Shown piece after piece: positions 1 to 5,429 of a DNA stretch of 7,418 nucleotides (its first letter is position 1; every line of letters begins with the position of its first letter). The notes beneath the pieces were generated by a model that saw only the letters and a program-made list of their open reading frames with translations, made no database searches and was not told the origin of the DNA. The position numbers and the translations under genes are program-made. The DNA comes from an uncultured Cocleimonas sp. (GTDB lineage: Bacteria; Pseudomonadota; Gammaproteobacteria; Thiotrichales; Thiotrichaceae). The stretch spans positions 1-7,418 of the forward strand of contig CALJIH010000217.1 in the NCBI GenBank assembly GCA_937974135.1, read 5' to 3'.

Positions 1-191
1 GGAGCTTGTGACCAAACTTCACGAAAGTTGTCTAAAGTAAGTGGTGCAAACAAATCAAAATGGATAGCATCGCTACTAGAGTGAAATGCCGCCCAAAACG
101 CGTATAAAAGAGGCAGTATCCAAAAAACTGCAAGCAAATAGGCGCCAAATAATTCGATACTTCCTAGTAATGAGAATTTAGTTTTTTTCAT
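1..191 (-). CDS. Carbohydrate/glycerol-phosphate ABC transporter permease, UgpE/MalG type (partial, N-terminal 63 residues)
   Basis: This is the start of the second inner-membrane permease of the importer; the rest lies beyond the left edge. The ATG at 189-191 opens a frame beginning MKKTKFSLLGS. A first membrane segment covers about residues 12-32 (rich in L, A, F, W), followed by an FWAAFHSS stretch and LTLDNFREVW. Those last two match the usual layout of MalG/UgpE-type permeases, in which the first helix is followed by a periplasmic segment ending in a T-x-x-N-(F/Y) motif. The EAA loop that contacts the ATPase is not in the window. The gene starts 17 bp after the stop of the upstream permease, with no convincing Shine-Dalgarno, so translation is probably coupled to that gene. 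Permease identity is firm from context; the substrate is inferred. Confidence 0.85.
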   Translation of the reverse strand, partial: MKKTKFSLLGSIELFGAYLLAVFWILPLLYAFWAAFHSSSDAIHFDLFAPLTLDNFREVWSQA

Positions 192-208
192 TGTTGTTGT
201 CTATGTGG

Positions 209-1087
209 TTATCTATAGTGAACGCGTTTATCGACAAAAAAGAACTGCACCATGGCTGTTACCGCTAACAATATCAGTAGGAAAACGGTGAGCGCGGATG
301 CATATGAAATATCGAAAAATGAAAATGCATTTTCATAAATATAATAAAGAATTAAATTAGTCGCGTTATCTGGCCCACCTTTGGTAAGAATGAACAGATG
401 ATCAACTAACTTAAAGGAATTTAAGAAGGCGTTAATTAATACAAACAGCGTGGTTGGTAATAACAACGGGAACTGAACTCGCCAGAAATAATTCCATCGA
501 GATGAGCCCTCAAGTTTCGCGGCCTCGTGTAATTCAGGGGAAATCGTTTGAAGCCCGGCAAGGTAAAAGATCATAAAGAATCCTGCTTCTTTCCAAACGG
601 TCATTACAATTATTGCGGGCAGAGCGGTATCAGGGTCACCTAACCAGTTGTGACTTTCTACACCAAACACTGCGAGTGCTTTATCCAATAAACCAATATC
701 AGGTGCATAGAAAAACAACCAAATATTAGCCACTGCAATCATCGGTAACATGGTTGGAATAAAATACGATAGTCGAAGTAATCCACGGCCAGGAATGGCC
801 TTGTTCACAATCAGCGCCATTATAATGGCTAGGCCGATAGAGGTTGGAATGGTACCGATAGCCATCCACATATTGTTCTCGAAGACTTTCCAAAAAATAG
901 GGTCTTCAATCATTGCTGTATAGCTATCTAAGCCCGTAAAACGAGACGGACGAATAACTGATTGATTACTGTATAAGCTATTAAAAAACGTCGCAATAGT
1001 AGGATAGTGAGTAAACGCTATCAGCAATATTGCCGCTGGAGTAAAGAGTAACCAGCCGTGTAAATTTTGCTTAGTGGAATATTTCAT
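209..1087 (-). CDS. Carbohydrate/glycerol-phosphate ABC transporter permease, UgpA/MalF type
   Basis: First inner-membrane permease of the importer, which forms the translocation pore with the UgpE-like partner. It has 292 residues, typical for UgpA-like permeases that lack the long MalF insertion. About six hydrophobic segments are visible (roughly 12-27, 72-95, 105-127, 155-178, 208-225 and 263-285). The cytoplasmic EAA loop that docks on the ATPase is clear: E188-A-A, G194, then L210-P211. The family motif TKGGP is at 235-239, and the N-terminal region has the usual LLFTPAAI-type first helix. The ATG at 1085-1087 has a poor ribosome-binding site. A terminator-like hairpin lies between this gene and the binding-protein gene upstream, so expression may be lower than that of the binding protein. 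The family assignment is secure; the substrate is not. Confidence 0.93.
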   Translation of the reverse strand: MKYSTKQNLHGWLLFTPAAILLIAFTHYPTIATFFNSLYSNQSVIRPSRFTGLDSYTAMIEDPIFWKVFENNMWMAIGTIPTSIGLAIIMALIVNKAIPGRGLLRLSYFIPTMLPMIAVANIWLFFYAPDIGLLDKALAVFGVESHNWLGDPDTALPAIIVMTVWKEAGFFMIFYLAGLQTISPELHEAAKLEGSSRWNYFWRVQFPLLLPTTLFVLINAFLNSFKLVDHLFILTKGGPDNATNLILYYIYENAFSFFDISYASALTVFLLILLAVTAMVQFFFVDKRVHYR

Positions 1088-1113
1088 TAATAGTTATACA
1101 TCAGAGAAATGGT

Positions 1114-1151
1114 CAAAAAGTAGGGGGGTGTGTTTTTAAACATTCCCCCCT
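1114..1151 (-). terminator. Terminator-like hairpin between the binding-protein and permease genes
   Basis: Arms AGGGGGG (1122-1128) and CCCCCCT (1145-1151) pair perfectly. Inside them, after one T-T mismatch, the stem continues through a G-T wobble, T-A, G-C and more T-A pairs to a small loop. Read on the minus strand the stem is followed by TAC and then a run of five T (complement of 1115-1119). This is the layout of an intrinsic terminator, placed in the middle of an operon just after the binding-protein stop. It probably acts as a partial terminator and/or a 3' stabiliser of the binding-protein mRNA, giving more binding protein than permease; that arrangement is common in ABC importer operons. 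Confidence 0.75.
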
Positions 1152-1160
1152 TAACGGAGT

Positions 1161-2438
1161 TTACTTATATGCCTTCAATACACGATTTGCAGCTTTTTGA
1201 GCTTCTCCTAGTGCGTCTTCAGGAGATTTAGTACCAATCAATGCAGCTTGGATTGCATCATCAAGTCCTTTACGGATACGGCCGGCTTGGAAGGTAGAGA
1301 ATTCAGCTGTAGCGAACTCTAACTGATCTCTAGCAACTGCCGCAGGTGGGAACTCTTTTACGTAATTCTTTAGAGTGTCAGTTTCATAAGAATCTGGGCT
1401 GATTCCCATGTAACCAGTAGCTACTGACCATGATGCTGAGCGCTCTGGGTCTGTCATATAACGAATTAACTTAAGCGATGCAGCACGTTCTTCTGCAGAA
1501 GCACTTTTGAAGATGTAGAAGTTACCACCACCTGTTGGTGTTCCGCGACGCTTACCAGCTGGAAGCATTGCAACACCAAAGTCGAACTTAGCGTTCTTTT
1601 TAACTGTAGTAAGGTTACCTGTTGAATGCCACATCATTGCTGTCTTACCTTCTAAAAAGTTCTGACGTAATGTGCCCCATTCGATAGTTCCTTCAGGCAT
1701 GACTTTATGCTTTGTGCCTAGATCTCTCCAAAAAGAAAGTGCCTCAACAACATTAGGGTTATCAAAATAGGTTTCAACACCACTACCATCCATTAGCACT
1801 TGATCGTTTTGCATCGCTAACGCGGAAAACATCCAGTAAGGATAACCAGTAGAAGGAATCATAAGACCCCACTGAGAACCATCACTCTTGGTTAGTTTCT
1901 TACTTACATCTCTAAGTTCGTCCCACGTTGCAGGTGGTTTTTCAGGATCAAGCCCAGCTTCTTTGAATGCATCTTTATTGTAATACATCACGATAGTTGA
2001 ACGCTGGAAAGGGATACCATAGGTTTTATCATTGGTAACGCCATTTTCCATTAAGCTAGGGTAGAAAGATTTTAACCAAGCTTTTTCTTCATCTGATTTA
2101 ACAACATCATCAAATGCAACAATTGCATCAAGTTCTAGAAGCTCGAAAATATCGATTGAAAACATTACTGATAATTGTGCTGGTTGACCACTTTTCATCG
2201 CTGCCAAAGCTTTTACACGTGCGTCGTTGTAGTTACCTGCATAGATAGCGTTGACTTTTATGTCTGGGTTTTCAGACATAAAACCAGCAACCATTTTATC
2301 AACAGTTTTTGTTAATGCTCCACCAACTGCTACTGGGTAATACATGGTTAATTCAGTTTCTGCCATAGCGACACTTGATAATAAAGATATGCCAGCTGCA
2401 ACAGCGACATTCCTTAATTTATTTTTTATAAATTTCAT
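1161..2438 (-). CDS. Periplasmic substrate-binding protein of a UgpB-type ABC importer
   Basis: Captures the transported compound in the periplasm and delivers it to the permeases. The start chosen is the ATG at 2436-2438 (425 residues): it has an AAAGGAG ribosome-binding site 8 nt upstream and opens directly with a Sec signal peptide (MKFIKNKLRN, hydrophobic core VAVAAGISLL, likely cleavage after SSVAMA at residue 26). An in-frame ATG 12 codons further upstream would bury the signal peptide. There is no lipobox cysteine, so the protein is soluble. It is a family-1 (MalE/UgpB-like) binding protein; by-eye comparison with E. coli UgpB as remembered matches GNY (68-70), RST (146-148), YYNKDAFKEAGLDPEKPP (152-169), STGN (272-275), TGGG (302-305), TGY (341-343) and R389. 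The UgpB glutamate expected around residue 93 is missing. A phosphorylated polyol or sugar ligand is therefore plausible but not proven. Confidence 0.9.
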   Translation of the reverse strand: MKFIKNKLRNVAVAAGISLLSSVAMAETELTMYYPVAVGGALTKTVDKMVAGFMSENPDIKVNAIYAGNYNDARVKALAAMKSGQPAQLSVMFSIDIFELLELDAIVAFDDVVKSDEEKAWLKSFYPSLMENGVTNDKTYGIPFQRSTIVMYYNKDAFKEAGLDPEKPPATWDELRDVSKKLTKSDGSQWGLMIPSTGYPYWMFSALAMQNDQVLMDGSGVETYFDNPNVVEALSFWRDLGTKHKVMPEGTIEWGTLRQNFLEGKTAMMWHSTGNLTTVKKNAKFDFGVAMLPAGKRRGTPTGGGNFYIFKSASAEERAASLKLIRYMTDPERSASWSVATGYMGISPDSYETDTLKNYVKEFPPAAVARDQLEFATAEFSTFQAGRIRKGLDDAIQAALIGTKSPEDALGEAQKAANRVLKAYK

Positions 2439-2446
2439 ACTTTTCT

Positions 2447-2453
2447 CTCCTTT
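2447..2453 (-). promoter_or_regulatory. Strong ribosome-binding site that fixes the binding-protein start
   Basis: On the minus strand AAAGGAG lies 8 nt before the ATG at 2436-2438. It is the best Shine-Dalgarno in the leftward operon and fits high production of the binding protein. It selects this ATG over the in-frame ATG at 2472-2474. Confidence 0.85.
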
Positions 2454-2474
2454 GGATATGTAATAAAAATTCAA

Positions 2475-2492
2475 ATGACAAACCTATGTCAT
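2475..2492 (-). promoter_or_regulatory. Small inverted repeat in the 108-bp gap between ATPase and binding-protein genes
   Basis: ATGACA (2475-2480) and TGTCAT (2487-2492) pair across a 6-nt spacer. The gap is unusually long for this operon, and on the minus strand the repeat is followed by an A/T-rich stretch with five T. It could be a weak hairpin affecting transcript processing or a protein-binding half-site pair. I see no convincing promoter in the gap. The repeat is short enough to be chance. Confidence 0.25.
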
Positions 2493-2546
2493 CCATAGAA
2501 AATCATCACTGTTAAATATGTAGGGCAACAAATGATGATGTTCTGC

Positions 2547-3572
2547 TTACAAACGTTGTTGTTCATCATTAAATAGATGAACGTCTTCTTCCTTCCAGCT
2601 AATAAATAACTTATCTCCTCGCTGTAAATTGGTTTGATTTGTGAGGCGCATAGAAATCTCTTTGCCTCCATGGTTTAGTCTCATGACTGATTCGCCACCC
2701 AGATATTCAATTGATGTAACTTCAACGGATAAACCATTTTCTGATATAAATAAATGCTCAGGTCTAATTCCGATAGAACCTGTATTTTTGAAACCTTTAG
2801 GTAACGGTATTTTTTGCAAATCTGACTCAGGAATATCATTGGCATAAATCACATTCATTGGTGGTGTGCCGATAAATTTTGCAACAAATTCATTCGCCGG
2901 GCTTTCATAGAATTCCTGCGGAGTACCTATTTGAATCACACTCCCTTTATCCAGTAACACAATTTGATCTGCCATCGACATGGCTTCAATTTGATCATGG
3001 GTTACATAGATAACGGTTAAACCTAATCGTTGTTGTAAATCACGAATTTCATCTCGCATTTCTGCGCGTAATTTTGAGTCCAAATTAGACAGTGGCTCAT
3101 CCATCAAACAAACTGTTTGCTCCGACACAATCGTTCTGGCAAGTGCAACCCGTTGTCTCTGTCCACCCGATAGATTTGCGGGTTTTCGATCAAGTAAATC
3201 CGTTAAGCCAACGATTCTTGCAGCATTGTCTGTGAGTTTTTCACGTTCAGATGCAGGTACTTTTCGTACTTTTAAACCAAACTGAATATTTTCTTTAACG
3301 GATAAATGTGGAAATAAGGCGTATGACTGAAATACCATTGATATGCCTCTATCAGAGGCTTCTTTATATGTCACATCTTGATCTGCAATACTAATCGTTC
3401 CTGAGGATACTTCCTCAAGACCACAAACCATTCTTAATAAAGTAGATTTACCACAGCCCGAAGGTCCTAGTAGTACTGTGAATGTTTTTTCAGGAACGCT
3501 AAATGAGACTTCATTAACCGCTTTTACATCGCCCCAGCTTTTGCTGACATTTTTTATCGTTACGTTAGTCAT
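2547..3572 (-). CDS. ABC transporter ATP-binding protein, UgpC/MalK type
   Basis: Cytoplasmic ATPase that drives the importer as a homodimer on the two permeases. All nucleotide-binding motifs are intact in 341 residues: Walker A GPSGCGKST (36-44), Q-loop Q82 in VFQSYALFPH, signature LSGGQRQR (134-141), Walker B VCLMDEP (154-160, with D158 and E159), D-loop SNLD (162-165) and switch histidine H192. After about residue 235 there is a C-terminal TOBE/MalK-type regulatory domain with the hallmark GIRPEH (268-273). Length and domain order are those of the UgpC/MalK subfamily that serves sugar and glycerol-phosphate importers. The ATG at 3570-3572 lies inside the 3' end of the repressor gene (8-bp overlap), implying translational coupling. 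Unusually for Ugp operons, the ATPase precedes the binding protein and permeases. Confidence 0.95.
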   Translation of the reverse strand: MTNVTIKNVSKSWGDVKAVNEVSFSVPEKTFTVLLGPSGCGKSTLLRMVCGLEEVSSGTISIADQDVTYKEASDRGISMVFQSYALFPHLSVKENIQFGLKVRKVPASEREKLTDNAARIVGLTDLLDRKPANLSGGQRQRVALARTIVSEQTVCLMDEPLSNLDSKLRAEMRDEIRDLQQRLGLTVIYVTHDQIEAMSMADQIVLLDKGSVIQIGTPQEFYESPANEFVAKFIGTPPMNVIYANDIPESDLQKIPLPKGFKNTGSIGIRPEHLFISENGLSVEVTSIEYLGGESVMRLNHGGKEISMRLTNQTNLQRGDKLFISWKEEDVHLFNDEQQRL

Positions 3573-4389
3573 GAATAGCTAACTCTTCTTCTGAAGCATT
3601 AATTGTTTTGTTTTCGCAGATAATCAGTTCTGAGCCTGATTTTTCTAATAAATTGCATACATCTTCGGGTGGACGTTTGTCACAGAATATTTTTGCTATA
3701 TCTTGAATTTCACCACCTCTAACATGCGCTGCTCGACCAAATTTCAAATGGTCGAGAACTAAGATGCTTTCGCGGCAATTCACTCGAATGAGATCACGAA
3801 TACGTACTTCTTCTTCATAGAAGTCCAGCAAACCACCATCCAAATCAACACCCGCAACACCAAAAATACCAAAATCGGTTTTATAGGAACCGAAAAATTC
3901 TTGGGCGTTTGAACCGATCAGATCATGATCGGCATTTCTAACTCTGCCGCCACAAATATTGATTTCAAAGCTGGGGTTGGCACTGGCAATTTGTGCAATG
4001 TTTAAACTATTGGTGAATATTCTTAATGAGTCGTGTTGAAGTAATGCGTTCATCACGATTTCTGGAGTTGTACCAATACCCAAGGAGATAGAACTGGAAT
4101 TTGGGATGAGCTTAGCCACGCCTTCAGCAACCTGCATTTTACCGATGCGGTTAAGTGCTTGACGAGAGTCATAAGCAAGATTTCCTGTGGTAGAGATCGG
4201 AACAATGCCGCCATGTCGTCGTCTAGCTAAACCGAGGTCACATAGTTGGTTAATATCGCGACGAATAGTTTGTCCAGTTACTTCAAATTTATTCGCTAAT
4301 TCATCCACGGTGATGAATGTCTTTTGCCGAAGCAGGTCGGATATATCTGCTTGTCTACTGGTTAATTTCACTAAATTACTCTCAATCAC
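3565..4389 (-). CDS. GlpR-like transcriptional regulator, DeoR family
   Basis: Probable repressor of both divergent units. In 274 residues it has an N-terminal DeoR helix-turn-helix (about 12-60, including VDELANKFEVTGQTIRRDI) and a C-terminal sugar-phosphate-sensing domain. The resemblance to E. coli GlpR as remembered is strong across the sensor: GIGTTPE (104-110), LRIFTNSLNIA (122-132), DFGIFGVAGVDLDG (172-185), EEVR (193-196) and VLDHLKFGR (211-219). GlpR responds to glycerol-3-phosphate, so a related phosphorylated inducer is likely here. The frame can begin at GTG 4387-4389, directly after an in-frame upstream stop at 4399-4401, but no Shine-Dalgarno precedes it. GTG at 4369-4371 (codon 7) has GAGAG about 8 nt upstream and is a serious alternative. 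It is the first gene of the operon and so is probably autoregulated. Confidence 0.92.
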   Translation of the reverse strand: MIESNLVKLTSRQADISDLLRQKTFITVDELANKFEVTGQTIRRDINQLCDLGLARRRHGGIVPISTTGNLAYDSRQALNRIGKMQVAEGVAKLIPNSSSISLGIGTTPEIVMNALLQHDSLRIFTNSLNIAQIASANPSFEINICGGRVRNADHDLIGSNAQEFFGSYKTDFGIFGVAGVDLDGGLLDFYEEEVRIRDLIRVNCRESILVLDHLKFGRAAHVRGGEIQDIAKIFCDKRPPEDVCNLLEKSGSELIICENKTINASEEELAIHD

Positions 4390-4394
4390 TAAAA

Positions 4395-4410
4395 ATGTTC
4401 ATTTGAATAT
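4395..4410. promoter_or_regulatory. Candidate operator beside the repressor/ABC operon
   Basis: ATGTTCATTTGAATAT is an imperfect palindrome matching the perfect palindrome at 4497-4512 in 14 of 16 positions. It lies between the predicted -10 element (4418-4423) and the repressor start codon, so a bound repressor would sit on the transcription start. The half-site ATGTTC resembles that of E. coli GlpR, but the spacer between half-sites is about 2 bp shorter than the GlpR consensus I remember. Confidence 0.65.
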
Positions 4411-4417
4411 AAAATAT

Positions 4418-4446
4418 ATAATAGTCAACAAAAATTGTAATTACAA
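4418..4446 (-). promoter_or_regulatory. Sigma70-type promoter for the repressor/ABC operon
   Basis: On the minus strand -35 TTGTAA (complement of 4441-4446, 4 of 6 consensus bases) is separated by exactly 17 bp from -10 TATTAT (complement of 4418-4423, 5 of 6). Transcription would start near 4411, next to the operator at 4395-4410, leaving a leader of about 20 nt. Its position relative to that operator adds weight; no transcript data are available. Confidence 0.5.
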
Positions 4447-4447
4447 T
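4434..4447. promoter_or_regulatory. 14-bp palindrome covering the -35 of the leftward promoter
   Basis: ATTGTAATTACAAT is a perfect palindrome unrelated in sequence to the two ATGTTC operators. It overlaps the -35 hexamer of the leftward promoter, so it could be a site for a second regulator. I do not recognise the binding protein. In an A/T-rich intergenic region a 14-bp palindrome can arise by chance, though less readily than shorter ones. Confidence 0.35.
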
Positions 4448-4496
4448 GCCTTTTGCTGTAATAAATTTAGTGCATAACTCATATATTTGCAATAAT

Positions 4497-4512
4497 ATGT
4501 TCATATGAACAT
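4497..4512. promoter_or_regulatory. Candidate operator beside the phosphatase/transporter operon
   Basis: ATGTTCATATGAACAT is a perfect 16-bp palindrome, 102 bp centre to centre from its near-copy at 4395-4410. It ends 48 bp before the phosphatase ATG and would lie around the -35 of a promoter using TAGAAT (4533-4538). The paired copies at the two ends of the divergent region point to the GlpR-like protein encoded next door as the binder. Confidence 0.7.
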
Positions 4513-4532
4513 TTGTTTTACATATGAGAATA

Positions 4533-4538
4533 TAGAAT
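4533..4538 (+). promoter_or_regulatory. Possible -10 element for the phosphatase/transporter operon
   Basis: TAGAAT matches 5 of 6 bases of the sigma70 -10 consensus and would give a short leader before the ATG at 4561. No good -35 hexamer lies 16-18 bp upstream, where the sequence runs into the operator, so the promoter would be weak or need an activator. TATATT at 4482-4487 is an alternative -10, also without a clear -35. Confidence 0.3.
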
Positions 4539-4560
4539 TAATCATACTTTTGGTAGGGAA

Positions 4561-5358
4561 ATGAAGCAGTTAAATCAACTAACGAAACAAACGTGCCAAG
4601 ATATTAAATTTATTTTAACGGATATAGACGATACCGTTACTACTGATGGCATGCTAACAAGCTCTTCGTATTCTGCTTTGGAGGCTTTAAGTAATTATGG
4701 TTTTATTATTATTCCTGTAACTGGTAGATGTGCGGGTTGGTGTGATCATATTGCTCGCATGTGGCCAGTGCATGCAATTGTGGGTGAAAATGGCGCATTT
4801 ACATATCGCTATGATCGTGATGAAAAAAAAATGCATACGACTTTTTGTCAAGATGATAAAACATTAATTAGTAATGCAGAAAAGTTAAAGGCTATTGGTC
4901 GTGAAGCTTTAAGTAAAATTGAAGGTACTAAATTAGCTTCAGACCAAGCATTTCGTTTAACCGATCTTGCAGTTGATTTTGCTGAGGATGTAGAGCCTTT
5001 GGGGCTCGATGAAGCGCAGAAAATAGTAGATCTTGCAGAATCGTATGGTGCTACAGCCAAGATCAGTTCCATACACGTGAACTGTTGGTTTGGTAATCAC
5101 AGTAAACTATCTACTAGTCTTACTTTATTAAAAGAAAGTTTTAATATCCCCGAAGATCAAATTCAAAAAAGGGTTGTTTTTATTGGTGATTCTCCTAACG
5201 ACGGCACCATGTTTGAATATTTTGATCTGTCTATCGGTGTGGCAAATATCAATGCCTTTTCAAATACTTTAGTTGAAAAACCTACCTTTGTTACTAATGG
5301 CTATGCCGGAGATGGTTTTACAGAAGTTGCTAATTATTTACTCGATCAAACTAGTTAA
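4561..5358 (+). CDS. HAD-superfamily (subclass IIB) phosphatase
   Basis: Predicted cytoplasmic Mg2+-dependent phosphatase acting on a small phosphorylated metabolite. All four HAD motifs are present in 265 residues: motif I DIDDTVT with nucleophile D21 and acid/base D23, motif II T54 in VTGR, motif III K182 in NHSKLS, and motif IV GDSPND (209-214) with D210 and D214 for metal binding. The stretch of about 95-175 between motifs II and III is the place and size of a type-IIB cap, as in the Cof, sucrose-phosphate-phosphatase and mannosyl-3-phosphoglycerate-phosphatase groups. The cap sets substrate choice, and I cannot identify the substrate from it. A GGTAGGG ribosome-binding stretch precedes the ATG. 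The position divergent from a GlpR-like regulator and a Ugp-type importer suggests that it dephosphorylates the imported compound or a product of it. Confidence 0.9.
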   Translation: MKQLNQLTKQTCQDIKFILTDIDDTVTTDGMLTSSSYSALEALSNYGFIIIPVTGRCAGWCDHIARMWPVHAIVGENGAFTYRYDRDEKKMHTTFCQDDKTLISNAEKLKAIGREALSKIEGTKLASDQAFRLTDLAVDFAEDVEPLGLDEAQKIVDLAESYGATAKISSIHVNCWFGNHSKLSTSLTLLKESFNIPEDQIQKRVVFIGDSPNDGTMFEYFDLSIGVANINAFSNTLVEKPTFVTNGYAGDGFTEVANYLLDQTS

Positions 5359-5429
5359 GGGATCCAGCTATTTAAATTTCTATCTATGAAAAGATTAGTT
5401 AAAAGCCAGTTTGTTAAAGGTAAGGTTCT

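Noticed and set aside
2439..2474. Longer binding-protein start (437 residues) from the ATG at 2472-2474.
   Set aside because: It would place 12 extra residues before an otherwise typical signal peptide and ignores the strong AAAGGAG site before the ATG at 2436-2438.
2468..2483. Operator-like sequence upstream of the binding-protein gene, AAATTCAAATGACAAA.
   Set aside because: About 10 of 16 matches, with the right half-site not preserved; this is near what A/T-rich DNA gives by chance.
2439..2546. Separate promoter for the binding-protein gene (TTGTCA on the minus strand).
   Set aside because: The best -10 at 17 bp matches only 3 of 6 bases and would start transcription inside the ribosome-binding site.
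4187..4477. Plus-strand 96-codon open frame antisense to the repressor and running into the control region.
   Set aside because: Composition is that of a reverse-complement shadow of the DeoR gene; no ribosome-binding site and no recognisable domain.
4455..4478. CRP-like site in the control region (TGTAATAAATTTAGTGCA).
   Set aside because: The half-sites do not match TGTGA-N6-TCACA in sequence or spacing.
4516..4531. Third operator copy, TTTTACATATGAGAAT.
   Set aside because: It matches the perfect site at only 11 of 16 positions, mainly in the A/T-rich core, and is not a palindrome.
5359..5429. Terminator or promoter between the phosphatase and Na/Pi transporter genes.
   Set aside because: No stem followed by a T-tract and no convincing -35/-10 pair; co-transcription is simpler.
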